DNA of 64,000 nucleotides, taken from Linum tenue. Lineage: Eukaryota; Streptophyta; Magnoliopsida; Malpighiales; Linaceae. Numbering within the stretch: position 1 is the stretch's first letter; every line of letters starts with the position of its first letter. The translations under genes and the position numbers were made by a program. Shown here piece after piece: positions 1 to 11,020 of this stretch. The stretch lies in contig CAMGYJ010000009.1 of assembly GCA_946122785.1 (NCBI GenBank), positions 11,314,937 to 11,378,936 on the forward strand, written 5' to 3'. The notes beneath the pieces are model-generated. The model was not told where the DNA came from and made no database searches. It saw only the letters and a program-made list of their open reading frames with translations.

Positions 1-529
1 ATAGATGATGAAAGTAGAGCAAAAATGACGAAATATTCTTCACAACGCAAGGTTTGAGAAGTTGAAGAGTTTATTTTTTTTTTTTTTCTTCCTTTATGTT
101 CTACACACCTTTAATCATACTGTTTTCTGCTTTTTTTCACATGGTTTGGTTGTTTCTGGTTGCGTAGTTGTCGCTCACTATTAGTATTGTCGGTTTGTTT
201 GTTCATTGTTTTGTCATCTAGTTTTTCTGGTTTTTATGTTCATGGTTTGATTGCTTTTGGCTTATCATCGTTTGTTTTTGTTTTTGTTTTTTGTTCATTG
301 CTTTGTCATCTAGTTTGGTGGGTCATTGTCTTGTTTTCTTAGGTTGTCGCTCATTAGCTTTCTTGCTAATCTTCTAATTTTGTTTAGGTTTCGTTCAAAT
401 ACAATTATCCTTGATTTGTATATCTCTTTTATCCTGTAATGATAATACAGTGGTAGTGACCCACATTAAAAATTACTAATTAGACTTTATACCAAGTTTT
501 CTTTATTATCCTTTGCTAAAAATTGACAG
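1..529. other. T-rich non-coding stretch before the Ulp1-like exons
   Basis: No convincing coding sequence is seen. The strand is T-rich, and a phrase close to TTGTTCATTGNTTTGTCATC recurs imperfectly near 195-222 and 290-315. The stretch may be an intron or 5' region of the peptidase gene that follows, because the first exon seen starts behind a splice acceptor at 528-529. Confidence 0.4.
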
Positions 530-2096
530 AGTGGTTCCCGCAACCTTACAAAGAGGAGGCTTGAGTTCAGAGACGTCAATGCGACACCAATTTCTGAAGT
601 CATTATCATTGATGATGACGAGCCTGATGTGACAACCATATCTGAGGTAGTCGTGGTACTGTTACATAAATGCTTAGTATTAGGCAGCATATCAGATTTT
701 ATAGTATTTGACTTTTTGTGTCAGGTTGTAATGAAGTTTCCTATCACCAGTAACATGCATTTGACTTCAGAAGAGGTTGGACTGGCCTATTACATGTTCG
801 TGGAAGATCTTGCTCCCGAAAAGATACTAGTAAAAAATGGTTCCCAGTCCTGTACTCGTAGCTCACTGTTGAGCTTGCTGCCTAACGAGTACCTAGAAGA
901 TGAGGTACATTCTATCTTTAATTTTTTGTATATGTTTTAAATATCCATTAAAATAATTATGTTGTCTGTTTTTTAAGGTCATTTCAATGTATGCATGGTA
1001 TCTCAACCTCTCTGTCATGTATGATAAGCAACGTAGAATTGAAAGCAAATCGTGCTTTCTCCCTACTGATATACAGGTAATCAAATATGGATCACTAGTA
1101 ATAATTTTTTAGATTTGTCCTTTATACATAATGATTTTCACTTATTAAATTCCAAATTTGAACTTGTAGGCAGGATTAGAGAAGTATGTCTATACTGCTG
1201 ACAGTGTATTCAATGATTATCGATTTAGCTACTTACGCAATGCTTATGGATGCAATAAGGTAACTCATTAACAATTCAATCAGTAATGTGTAGATGTTTT
1301 CCCATTTTTTTGCTAAATGGTAATAATCTTTATGTCAATATTTGGCAGATCTATCTACCATTGAAGGATGGTAAGCATTGGTACCTGGCTGTGGTGATGA
1401 TGGAATTAGAAGAAGTTCATTTGGTTGACTCTGCTCCTAGGGCAAACAACAATGAGTTTCGTGCAAAGACCGTACGCCATATGGTTAGCAAACTAGTGTA
1501 GTTTTATAATTCATATATTTTATATTCCTTCTTCTTCGATTGAGTAATCTTTAGATGATTTTGCAGATGAATTTTTTATATGATTTATTTCGGAGGTTGT
1601 ACTTTGAATTGGGTACAACAAAGGATCTGCCAAACATCCGTGGCTTTCAAGTGATTAGTCCAGATGGGGTTCCTACACAAGAAAACAAGTAAGGGATAAC
1701 GCAATTCTTGGATATCACTATGAAACTTTTGTTTTAACATAAACTTATGAAGTAGCTATTTGTATTAGATTTGATGGTGGCATGTGGGTTTGCTTATGGA
1801 TGAGGTTCTTAGATAATCTGGCACGCTATGATGTTGGGGTAAGGGATCTTGTTCTGTAATGATATTTGTTTCACAATTGAATGGCAAGTTTTGTTTTTAA
1901 ATGTTTACTTGGTTTCATCTTCTGTGCACAGCCATGTGGCGATGTGGATCGAATGAGGCTAGCTCTTGACTTGGTTGGTGGGCCTCAGAATGCTAAGTTG
2001 GAGAAAGTGAATCGACATGCTCATGAACACTCGACGGCATGGAAAAATATGATACTCAAGGACATGGCAGTCATGCGTGGAGATGCATATTTTTAA
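530..2096 (+). CDS. Ulp1-like (peptidase family C48) gene, 5' end not seen, predicted nucleophile Cys replaced
   Basis: Eight exons join in phase with GT-AG borders: 530-646, 725-904, 978-1076, 1170-1259, 1349-1483, 1567-1688, 1769-1838 and 1932-2096 (stop TAA). They encode at least 325 residues. The C-terminal part matches the Ulp1/SENP fold: His in GKHWYLAVV, Asp in VHLVDSAP, Gln in VPTQEN, then FDGGMWVCLWM where family members normally have D-C-G. The nucleophile codon therefore reads Gly, so SUMO-protease activity is doubtful. No ATG-bearing first exon was found, so the 5' end is missing or lies left of the window. In plants such ULP genes often travel in Mutator-like elements (the Kaonashi type). 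The MULE-transposase gene 2.3 kb downstream on the same strand fits that. Exon borders are inferred by eye. Confidence 0.72.
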
Positions 2097-2911
2097 GTTT
2101 TTTTGGATGTTGATGAACTAGTTAAGTATGCGTTTTCGGAGTTCTTGAGCGTTTTGGTGGTGATGCTTATGTTTAATTTTTTTTTGGATTTTCACTTATT
2201 TTGGTACATTGCCCATTGTTCAGTTTGAGAACAAACTATTTCTATTTATACTACACAACAAGTACTTTAGGCAATGTTTGTTATTGAATTCCATTTCATG
2301 TTTCTTTTCATTTAGTTTGTTGCATTCTGTCATTTAAGTTTCTGCATGATTTGTGTTTGTTGTTGGTTAAGCTCAAACCTATTTGCTTTGTAGAACATAG
2401 ACAAGTGAGAAGCTTAGGTGCATGCCAACACATGTTGCTGTCGGACGAGTTCTCTGGATACATGAATGATGAGTGATCTTACTGTCTATTACTGAACAAT
2501 GTGTCTTAGTTATCAGAGAATCATAGACTAGAGCTTGTTTCTTGTTCAATAATCAATACTGCTAAACAATGTCTTAGCTGCCACAGAAACAGCATCAAGA
2601 GCTAGTGCTGAAATAAAAGAACAAATGACTTAGAAGGTAGTACAAAACTCAAGCAGAAAAGCTCCTAAAAATGGTCTTTGCATCCTGTTTATGACAAGAG
2701 CTAGTCCATGCTCAGAGTGTCCCATCGTTCTCCTGCTACTTGATCAGTATTGAGATTCTAGCCAACAACAAACTGTTCTTATTAATACAGGCTTCTGATC
2801 CCACCCAGACAAAGAACAGTTATGCAACTTCGTCTCTCGATAGATAGAGCCTATTAATATTATCAACAGTAAGATTTGTCCAAAGGAAACTCGTTATAAC
2901 AACTGAAAGGT
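2097..2911. other. Intergenic stretch after the Ulp1-like gene
   Basis: The stop codon is followed by T-rich sequence that looks like a 3' UTR. No coding potential or repeat is recognised. Two near-identical phrases (ACTGAACAATGTGTCTTAG near 2491 and CTAAACAATGTCTTAG near 2561) suggest a small old duplication. Confidence 0.4.
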
Positions 2912-3989
2912 TCAAAATCCCCTTGCGATGCACTCGTTGAGCCAACTGTTCTGAACTTGACCTAACCCTCCCTCCCTAAGCACTGTACCAAACCTGGAAA
3001 CAATGGTAATTATATTTGAAAACATTGATCAAAACTTGTGGCTGGTTTCTTGGGAAGCTCGGCAGGTGGCTTTGGGGAACTAGGCTCTGCCTTGAGAGGC
3101 TTGACAAGCAAAATTTAGTTAAGAAACAGCCATTATGTGATGGTGAATGGAAATCAGACCTTGAACTTGCGCCTTTTTGAGCATAGAATTGCTCCCTCAT
3201 GTTATCCACTACACTGAAGGTGGTCACGATCTGACACGAGAGAATGAATGGCATACTCAACTCCAAAGTCCAATGTGTTTTAGGAATTGTACACGTATGG
3301 ATCAGCAAAAAGAAACCAAACACAAGCACCAACTCACCTTCGCTTCATAGTCCATATATTCTTCCTCAAGATGTCGCCTCGGGCTAATTACTTGAGAATC
3401 CTGATTATCTGCACTGGCTGCTACCTCTGACCTGCATTGTTCAAATAAAAAAGAATAAAACAAGCGAGAGCAAAATTCCAGTCCTTGTCTTCCTTTAGGC
3501 CATATACGAGTACATGACGTTTGAGTGATATCAGAAAACTCAACCTAAAGAGACGAAGTAGATTACCCTGGACTCAATTTCTTCAGTTTCTCAACATATG
3601 TACCAATGCGGCCAATAGAAGGTTCCAATTCTTTCTGCATAACAAGGGGAACTCATGGTCAGAAGCATGAAAAGAATATAAAAGAAGCAGGCTATCATCA
3701 ACATCAGTTCCATTTGAAGTTTTAAGCTGTACAACCCCAAAATACACAGCAATGATACCTTGTAATCAGATAGAAGATTGACGGCCAAGTTCGTGAAGTA
3801 CTCCTCATGTTTCTCCAGCTCATCACTTTGAAACAAGGGGAAAAAACAAAACGGCGAACACAAAACCTCAGATAGAGAATCCACATAGGAGCGCTGGAGA
3901 ACCCAAGTGTCCTCCAAGAAGTTAACCCACGTGCCCAGAACATCAGATTCTACCTTGCATGCAGCGATTGAGCCCGTCAACTCATCTTC
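2912..3989 (-). pseudogene. 5'-truncated multi-exon gene fragment, coiled-coil-like plant protein
   Basis: On the minus strand five exons join in phase: 3989-3759, 3634-3567, 3431-3338, 3230-3160 and 2993-2912 (stop TGA). They encode about 181 residues, rich in Glu, Lys and Leu, with segments such as DELEKHEEYFTNLAVNLL and RHLEEEYMDYEAK. I recognise the style of an uncharacterised plant coiled-coil protein but cannot name it or give a function. The first exon opens behind a splice acceptor with no ATG. Only about 400 bp separate it from the divergent transposase gene, whose TATA box occupies that space, so the true 5' exons are missing. The last 27 codons are low in complexity and may not be original. 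It sits between a Ulp1-like gene and a MULE transposase, which suggests capture by a transposon, but this is inference. Confidence 0.5.
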
Positions 3990-4021
3990 CTGTTAAAACA
4001 CCCACGATATATGTGTCAGAC

Positions 4022-4101
4022 GCAAGCTGCTCAACCACAAACCACCACCAGAAGCATACAGAAGCAAGAAAGCAAGCTGCTCAACCACAAACCACCACCA
4101 G
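4022..4101 (+). repeat. 30-bp direct repeat, 50 bp apart
   Basis: The phrase starting GCAAGCTGCTCAACCACAAA occupies 4022-4051 and returns at 4072-4101 without change. It lies between the truncated minus-strand fragment and the transposase-gene promoter. Confidence 0.85.
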
Positions 4102-4298
4102 CAATAACACCACCAAAAGAGGATTGGTTAATAAAATCCTTTTTCCCATAAATACTGATGTAAATAGCACAACGAAGCCTAACATGAAAGAACTCTTAAA
4201 GATGGACAGAATTTTAAGCCCATTAAGGCCCTTATAACCGAGCCCTTGAGAAAATAACCTATCCCTTCATGTATTTAAAATAGCACACATACACCTAA

Positions 4299-4307
4299 TA
4301 TAAATAA
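4299..4307 (+). promoter_or_regulatory. TATA box of the FAR1/MULE-transposase gene
   Basis: TATAAATAA lies 86-94 bp upstream of the ATG at 4393, a normal TATA-to-start distance for a plant gene with a short 5' UTR. No other TATA-like sequence is as close. Confidence 0.5.
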
Positions 4308-4392
4308 ACCTAGAAGGACTAACGATCAAACAATTGCTTCTCTTCATTCCTGCCGATCCCCCAAACTAGAAGAAACTTAAAGGTACAAAACA

Positions 4393-7300
4393 ATGGAGGA
4401 AGATGGAGATCATAACAACAACATGGAGGACAGTGACGTTGAAATCTTACAAGAAACAGGGACCACAAACGCTGCTGGTCCTACTGCAGAAGAGACTGTA
4501 CCAGAAGTTGTTATTCCAAATCCACCTTTTATCGGTCAGGTATTCAATAATATAGAGGAAGCATATACGTTCTACAACAACTATGCAAAGGAATGGGGTT
4601 TTTCTGTTAGGCGGTCGAAGACAGTCCGGAACAGTAAGCGTGAGATTACAAGCGCAACCTTTCTCTGTTCCTGTGAGGGACATAGAAACCCACACAAAGG
4701 CGAACAAAAGAGAGAGTCGCCCATGCTAACTAGATTTGAATGCAAAGCTAAGTTTCGTGTGAAGTTAAATAATGAAGATTCGAAGTGGATTGTGGATATA
4801 TTTATCCAACAGCACACTCATGAACCACTACTGCAGAAATGGACACACCACTTGCGATCGCATCGAGGGTTAACAGAAGCAGACAAGGCAGACCTTCGAT
4901 TTAAAAAGGATGCCGGGATGAAACCATCCCAAGCGATTAAGCTAGCTGTGCATAGTGCTGGAGGGCATGACAAACTTGGCTATACAGTCAGAGATGGGTT
5001 AAACTTCTGCACCAGAGATCGTGCTGAAAGGATCAGCGAGGGTGATGCAGCAACGGCACTTGCCTATCTAGAATCAAAGAAAAGCACAGACCCACACTTC
5101 CTCCTCCGATACACTACAGAGGAAAACGCGCTCCATAGTTTATTTTGGGCTGACAGCATTAGCCTAGCAGACATTTCATGTTTTGGAGAGTTGCTCGCAT
5201 TTGACACAACGTACAAAAAAACATTTACAATATGCCGTTGGTTATTTTCACAGGTACGTCATTCTAATATGCCCTCTTAACATTACCCTTTTCTTTATGT
5301 TTTGAAGACACATAATGTCATCCAGAAAACAGTAGCATAAACTGCTAACTAAGATACAAATTGTTGAAATGATCGGTTGGTTTTGATGTTCTGTTTCCTC
5401 CTTCAAATGATTGGAAATTTTTGAATGGAATTGGATTTTCTCATGTGTTATGGTGAATGGTCAGGGTGTTATTATAGAGCTGGTGCAGTTGAGCAGGTCC
5501 TTCCATGTTAATAAGCTTTTTAAATTTGGGGAAGTGAGGCCAGTGGAAGCAACAAATTTTGGAAGAGGTTTAACAAGAGAGTAATTAGGTAAATGCTTTG
5601 AGCAGATAGGTAGAGCCATTAATTAGTGACGAATATATTAAGTGAGAAATGTCAATAATATGAACTTCATTAGAACAAACTGAAAATGCAACAAAGAATC
5701 AGGAGAGATCAGCAGGTTTAATGTACACCAAACTGAAAATTTATTGTGGGCTTCAGACTCGTGTTTAATATCACTGAAAGTAACAAAAGTTTCTGATTTT
5801 TCCGAGTTTCTGGTTGACCATGCAGGTATCAATCATCATTTCAAATCTTGCTTATTTGGGAGTGCCTGGTTGCCTAACGAGACTGAAGAAACCTATACTT
5901 GGGCGTTGAATATAGTGAAGGAAATGTTGGGGGGAAATCCGCTACATACAGTTGTCACAGATGGGGATAAAGCAATGAGGAAGGCTATTGCTAATGTGTT
6001 CCCAAATGCAACACATCGGCTATGTGCTTGGCATTTGTCCAAGAATATCACTAGCAGGGTGAAGAACCGACCAGACTTTGAACCCCGATGGAGTCACTTT
6101 GTAACTGCTGATTACGAGCCAGGTGAATTTGAGGAAGTGGAATGCATTGGTAGAGGAATGTGAACTCCAGAACAACCAATGGGTGTCGAAAAACCTATAT
6201 GGGAGACGTAATGAATGGGCGGACACATACTTGCGCTCCCACTTTTTTGCTGGGTTGAAAACCACATCAAGATGTGAAAGCATGAATGCAGTTGTTGCTA
6301 GGTATGGACATGAGAGGATCAGTTTGCTCGACTTTTTTATTCAATACGACCGATGGATCAGGGACATGAGGGAGACAGAGGTTAGATTAGACTTTGAGTC
6401 TAATTATGGTTTAGTTCCGGTAAAGAACACAATCCTATTGCCCCTCGAACAAAGTGCAGCGAAGCTTTTTTCAAAAGCTGCATTTATAAAATTCAAAGCT
6501 GAGCTGGAGCAGGTTATTGGAGTCATAAAGGATAAGCAAACTGAAGAGGGGAATTTACACACCTACACTGTAACCATGTTCAACAAAGAGAAGGCCGTGG
6601 AGGTGAAGTACAACATTGAAACGAAAGATTTGGAGTGCAGTTGTGAAATGTTTAAGAGTATTGGAATACCGTGCGCTCATATGATCTTTGTTCTGAAAGA
6701 AGAAAGGGTGAAGAGTTTTCCTGAAAAACTTGTACTCCGACGTTGCTCAAAGAACCCTAAGTCATTAACCACTCTTCCAAAACCCATTTCATTGGGGGAT
6801 GACAGCAGTTTCAGTATTAGGTACGGGTCACTACAGTTCTCCACTATGCGATTCTGCTTATTGGGGGCAGAGTCTCCTGACTCTTATCGTCTGGCTCAGG
6901 GGGAGTTGACAGCAGCATGCAACAAGTTGGAGATGCAAAAGAAAACCCCCGCCGAGAGAGAAAGGATTGTCATACCCGACAAGTTCAAAGGTGTATTGAA
7001 TCCTAAACAAGTGAGGTTTAAGGGCTGTAGGAAAGGAAAAGGGAAAAAACAGCTTAAGAAAAAAAGAAGAAAGTGTGGAAACTGCGGGCTAAGGGATGGA
7101 CATTATAGGAGCACTTGTACTAACCCCCCAGCCGACGTGATAGAATCTCAGTCAGATGAGGAGGATGAGGATGAAGATGATGACATGGACGATGATGGGG
7201 ACGATGATAGAGATGATGCAGAAGATGGAGACGATGATGAAGAAGATGATGACCAAGGTGGTCAACCCCCAAAGGTAATTAGCATCTCTGATTATGTGTT

Positions 7301-7850
7301 CTTGATATAATTATTAGAGTCAATAAATTAAAGTTGTTATTTTGGTTTTACAGAACCAGCGAACCAGTAGGCATAATACAACTGTAGAATCCGTAGGAAA
7401 AAGTCAGCCACCACAGAAGGTTAAGTAGCATTGGTTTATTCACCAAATTGTCAATTTGTTTGAAGCAGCTATTAGCTTAAGAGTTAAGTTGTCCTCCTGT
7501 GACAGATCGGGGCACGTACTAGGAGTAATACTATGCCTAGTCGACAAGAGAAGGGAGCTAAGCAGCATACGAGACATAGTGTTGAACCTTCCACTAAGTA
7601 TTCAGAAAGTCAAACTCAAAAAGCTCAACAGGTTTGTTTTTTGTTAAATTAATATATTGCATCGTATTGGAATTAAATGAAAGCCTTTATGGATTTTACA
7701 TTTTCGGTGTTCGTTTCTTGCCTAATGTATATATTGTATGAGAACCTTTGCTAAAAGTTACAGTTTCAATATTCTTCTATCTTGTTTTTTATGTTTTAGA
7801 AGAGGGGACATGGCAAGAAGTTGAACAACACAGACAGGGCAAGAAGTTGA
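4393..7850 (+). pseudogene. FAR1-related / MULE-transposase gene with two frameshifts
   Basis: Five exons are visible: 4393-5253, 5826-7274, 7354-7419, 7506-7631 and 7800-7850 (TGA). Order of domains: acidic N-terminus; FAR1 DNA-binding domain (FYNNYAKEWGFSVRRSK, then Cys/His ligands through QQHTHEP); MULE transposase core with Asp in LLAFDTTY, Asp in VVTDGDKA and Glu in SRCESMN; SWIM zinc finger (CSCEMFKSIGIPCAH); a CCHC-like knuckle (CGNCGLRDGHYRSTC); and an Asp/Glu-rich stretch. The frame breaks twice. At 5215-5221 there are seven A where the family sequence YKKNIYNMPLVIF needs eight; with eight, exon 1 joins exon 2 in phase as TGINHH. At about 6131-6141 the frame shifts again inside the EFEE/KWNAL region. 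FAR1/FHY3-type proteins derive from such transposases. This could be a FAR1-RELATED SEQUENCE host gene or an element's own mudrA-like gene. The frameshifts could also be assembly errors. Confidence 0.85.
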
Positions 7851-8242
7851 ACATCATCCAGAGCAAGGAGTTGAAAAGCACTCAGTTTTTGTTATTTGTT
7901 CATTGAAATTGATGGGACAGAATCTTTTAGCTTGGTTGATTTACAACAAGTGCAGCCTTTGACGGTTTATTTTTTGGTTTGACGAACATAGAGAGTTGGA
8001 AATGAGTTCTTAGTTATTCAAGGACATACCTCGTGCATTTTTTGCAAGGCTACTTTGATTTTAATGACGTTGTCTTCTTCATCTTCTCTTTGAGGTGCCT
8101 GAGATTGATATGCATATGATTGGTTATTAAATTTATACCATAATTTATCTAACATAAGTAGACTGATCCAACATAGGGACCAGATTGATATGTAATAGGG
8201 GTTGAGAAAAACTTACACCAACTGCAGCACGTGTCTTGTATT
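7851..8242. other. 3' region of the transposase gene
   Basis: The last exon and what follows repeat a phrase close to GGCAAGAAGTTGAACA about three times between 7811 and 7876. After that the sequence is T-rich, with no coding signal. The right end of a putative MULE could lie here, but I could not see its inverted repeat. Confidence 0.35.
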
Positions 8243-8699
8243 CCTTAGAACCAGTTTGACTCTGGCGATACCTCGACAACTAGATCTTGCTGATTCTGAA
8301 GGGTGGTGCATGTCCTTTGCCTGCGAGGCTTCCTCCTCGACTTTTGTGGTCGCAAAACTATCTTTATCGCGGCATCAAACACCATCTTCACATTCTGATT
8401 CACAAAACAACACTATCAAACACAGTCTTCATTCATAAATGGATGGATGCTGCTGCAGTTTATGCTACATATTAATATGCCTTCTTTTTTCTTGATTAAC
8501 ATGCTGATAAATATACGAACCTGCTGAGTTTTGGAGCTGCACTCAATGTAAGGCACAACACCAACCACTTTCTTCAGTTCTTCTCCTTGTGCTGTCGTGA
8601 TGGGAGCTGCTCCAGGGTGATCAATTAAGTACTGTTCGTCTTCTCCTTGATCTGCAACACATGAACCCAAATCAAGTATTTGACACAAAGAAACTACCA

Positions 8700-9523
8700 A
8701 GCTAGAGCTAAAGCGAGCATATGCCTACCCTTTGCCAAATGTGGGTTCTCCATATACAATCACACCTTTGTCCAACCTAAAAAATAAATTAAACCTGTTA
8801 AGAAATTCAGACCGACAACAATGACAAGGATGAAAGCACCATCAGCTGGAAGGGTCCCCAAATCACCCAAAGAGGGACTTGGTCAGGAGAGAAAACTAGA
8901 TAGAAGTATATAAACCTTCAAGTTGTTAATCCTATCTCCCAAAGCAAAAAACAGCTTATCGATTCTTCAGCGGCTCTCTGGCTCTCGAAAACAAACCAGC
9001 ACTTCTGGTCTCCACACCAATCAAATCACTAGAAGTCGCTATAAATATAACTGCAAGTTCTCCAACGCGTGAATGTATGCACAGAAATGTGCAATTAGAA
9101 CCTGCAGAACTCAGAGCTAGGGAATCAAAACTAAAGAACCTGCTTGCCCCATTGCAACTATACAAGAACAGGTACCATGACCCTCCAAAATATACAAGAC
9201 AAAATAGTTCACCTTGTTCATTGTGTAGATGTATGCACTGTGAACTTCAATACACACCTCTTTGCCATGATCTTTTAAAAAGGAAATGGCGTACCTACAA
9301 TTTGAGGCAACTACTTATAAGACAATGATATACCATTGGCAGGTGGAGATCAATTGACATAAATAGTTTGTTGTAGCAGCTGACTTCTACCACAAGTACC
9401 GACACTTTACAAATCAAAATGATAGAATATAATCAATAATACCCCATTAAGTATTTATTTGACGCATCCAACCAAAAAGACAGCAAAGTAACTCACTTGT
9501 ACTTCAAAAGAACACTTTGTTGA
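8700..9523. other. Inter-exon sequence of the ROP pseudogene
   Basis: This is the sequence between the two exon copies. ORFs on both strands are short and lack recognisable motifs. Nothing else is seen. Confidence 0.4.
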
Positions 9524-9680
9524 AGGATCTGGATAAGAACCATTTTCTTCAGTTCTTCTCCCTGTGCTGTAATGATGGGAGCTGCTCCAAGGTGATCAAT
9601 TAAGTACTGTTCGTCTTCTCTTTGATCTGCAACACATGAACCCAAATCAAGTATTTTACTTCATTCCACTATAGTAAACT
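9524..9680 (-). repeat. Second copy of one ROP exon plus flanking intron
   Basis: This stretch repeats the exon at 8651-8521 and about 30 bp of the intron before it, with few changes ([20 protein letters not shown] against [20 protein letters not shown]). The copy stops after KKMV, before the [10 protein letters not shown] end and its donor site. The two copies are about 975 bp apart in the same orientation, which suggests a partial tandem duplication inside the pseudogene. Confidence 0.85.
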
Positions 9681-9997
9681 TATGATAAACTAATACAGGT
9701 GAGCCAACAATGTAGTTGGCTTTACCTAGTTTGGTTCCCACTAGAAAAATGGGCACATTTGCTGCATAATGCCTCAGTTCGGGAATCCACTATAGCAGCA
9801 GCTCATCATCATCTCAAGAACAGAAACCGTATTCCAATATGAAAAAAAAAACCAAAAGTGGATCGAGAGCGTGAGAAATCAGGGTACCTTCTTGTGAATG
9901 TTCTCGTAGCTAGCTCTGCTGGTGAGGGAGAAAGCCAGTAGGAACACATCAGCTCCTCTGTAGCTCAGTGGCCTCAACCTGTTGTAATCCTCCTGCC

Positions 9998-10723
9998 CTG
10001 AAATTAGTTTAATTAAACCCACAAATCATTAAGCACCCTCTGGCAATTGCTCATGGCAGCAAAATTGTTAACTGATTCACTTACCACCTTAATTCATGTT
10101 CATCCTCCTCCCTCAGTCACATATATGAAACATGTAGAGACATACAGAAACAAGGAATCAACATATAAATCTACATGTTTTAAATAATAGAAGAAAAAGA
10201 TTTCATGCATCCATACTGTCAAATGGGCATAGACGGGACATAACAGTGGAAATAAACTTCTACGAAGGATAGTGAAGTAATACAGACTAAACTTGAGAAT
10301 CATACTTCACTTTGTCATTGGGATTGATCAGTCTGCCCCTAACAACAGTCTTTGAGCCAGGAGTTGTGTCCCCTTGGAATAATCCACGAACTATGCATAT
10401 AATCGATCCGTTCCATCCTCAGCCCTCCGCTTAAAATAAGACGAGATGGAACATACAACAACCGGTCATGAATGTAGCTTGAATTTCTCTATGAACAGAA
10501 AGCAAACCTGCCCAAGATTAGACAAAACAAGAACACATACCTTTTTCTTTGCCTCCTCTTCCTCTCTATGTTTTTGGAAGGAATCTTTCTTGCGTGTAAT
10601 GGGTACTTTCAGTGAATCAAAGCCTTCTCCGTCGTCACCCGAGCTCGTATACTACCGCATCTTTTCTCCCCCGGCGCCGGCATCGTAGTTATCTTTCCTC
10701 AATCCGTCTGTTTGTCTATCGCC
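9998..10723. other. Stretch where the missing ROP 5' exons would be expected
   Basis: I looked here on the minus strand for the P-loop exon (GDGAVGKT-type motif) and for the effector region, and found neither. The last 150 bp become GC-richer and lead into the F-box remnant. Confidence 0.4.
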
Positions 10724-11020
10724 ATGGTCTCCGACAACTGCAACGTGGAATGGGATCTGCCGTTAAGCGAGCTCTTCCACCGTCCCGCCCCCAGAAAACG
10801 GCGACGAATCCGTTCAGAAGGAAACCCTCCTTCCGCCATCAGTAAACTCGGAGACGACCTCCTCGTCGAGATCCGCCATCAGTAAACTCGGAGACGACCT
10901 CCTCGTCGAGATCCGCCTTCCTCTGCAAACCCGTCTGCAAGCTGTGGAACTCCCTCATCTCTGATCCCAGCTTCAATCGCCGTTTCGTTGCTCACCACCA
11001 GAGCATGAACCTGAACCAAT
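10724..11020 (+). pseudogene. F-box protein gene start, broken by a 40-bp duplication
   Basis: ATG at 10724 opens MVSDNCNVEWDLPLSELF, a basic stretch PRKRRRIR, then an F-box: SKLGDDLLVEIR followed, after a frame change, by SAFLCKPVCKLWNSLISDP and FNRRFVAHH at 10913-11005. F-box proteins recruit targets to SCF ubiquitin ligases through this motif. A 40-bp tandem duplication at 10832-10911 shifts the frame and brings a stop at 10883-10885, so only 53 residues are open. Downstream coding sequence fades after 11020, so the gene is also 3'-truncated. The phrase TTTCAGTGAATCAAAGC occurs both upstream (10604) and downstream (11027), perhaps marking a small rearrangement. Confidence 0.75.
10832..10917 (+). 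repeat. Perfect 40-bp tandem duplication
   Basis: The unit beginning TCCGCCATCAGTAAACTCGG fills 10832-10871 and 10872-10911 without a mismatch. Six bases of a third copy follow. Forty is not a multiple of three, so it breaks the F-box frame. Confidence 0.95.

Larger units (their letters stand above)
8245..9997 (-). pseudogene. ROP/RAC small GTPase pseudogene, N-terminal exons missing
   Basis: Minus-strand exons: 9997-9888 ([19 protein letters not shown], the switch II region), 9789-9726 ([21 protein letters not shown]), 8651-8521 ([19 protein letters not shown] to [10 protein letters not shown]) and 8394-8245 (NVKMVFDAAIKIVL then a basic tail with Cys, stop TAA). Phases agree at every join, and the intron after VGTKL is where plant ROP genes have one. 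The exons with the P-loop, effector region and start codon are absent between 9998 and 10450, so no working GTPase can be made. The usual LDLRDDK is changed to LDQGEDE. ROPs are plant Rho-type switches at the plasma membrane; the Cys-bearing basic tail would be the membrane anchor. An extra copy of the third exon sits at 9524-9626. Confidence 0.85.

Noticed and set aside
3826..3866. An intron inside the first exon of the minus-strand fragment
   Set aside because: It would be only 41 nt, too short for a plant intron, and splicing would break the frame. Reading through keeps the frame.
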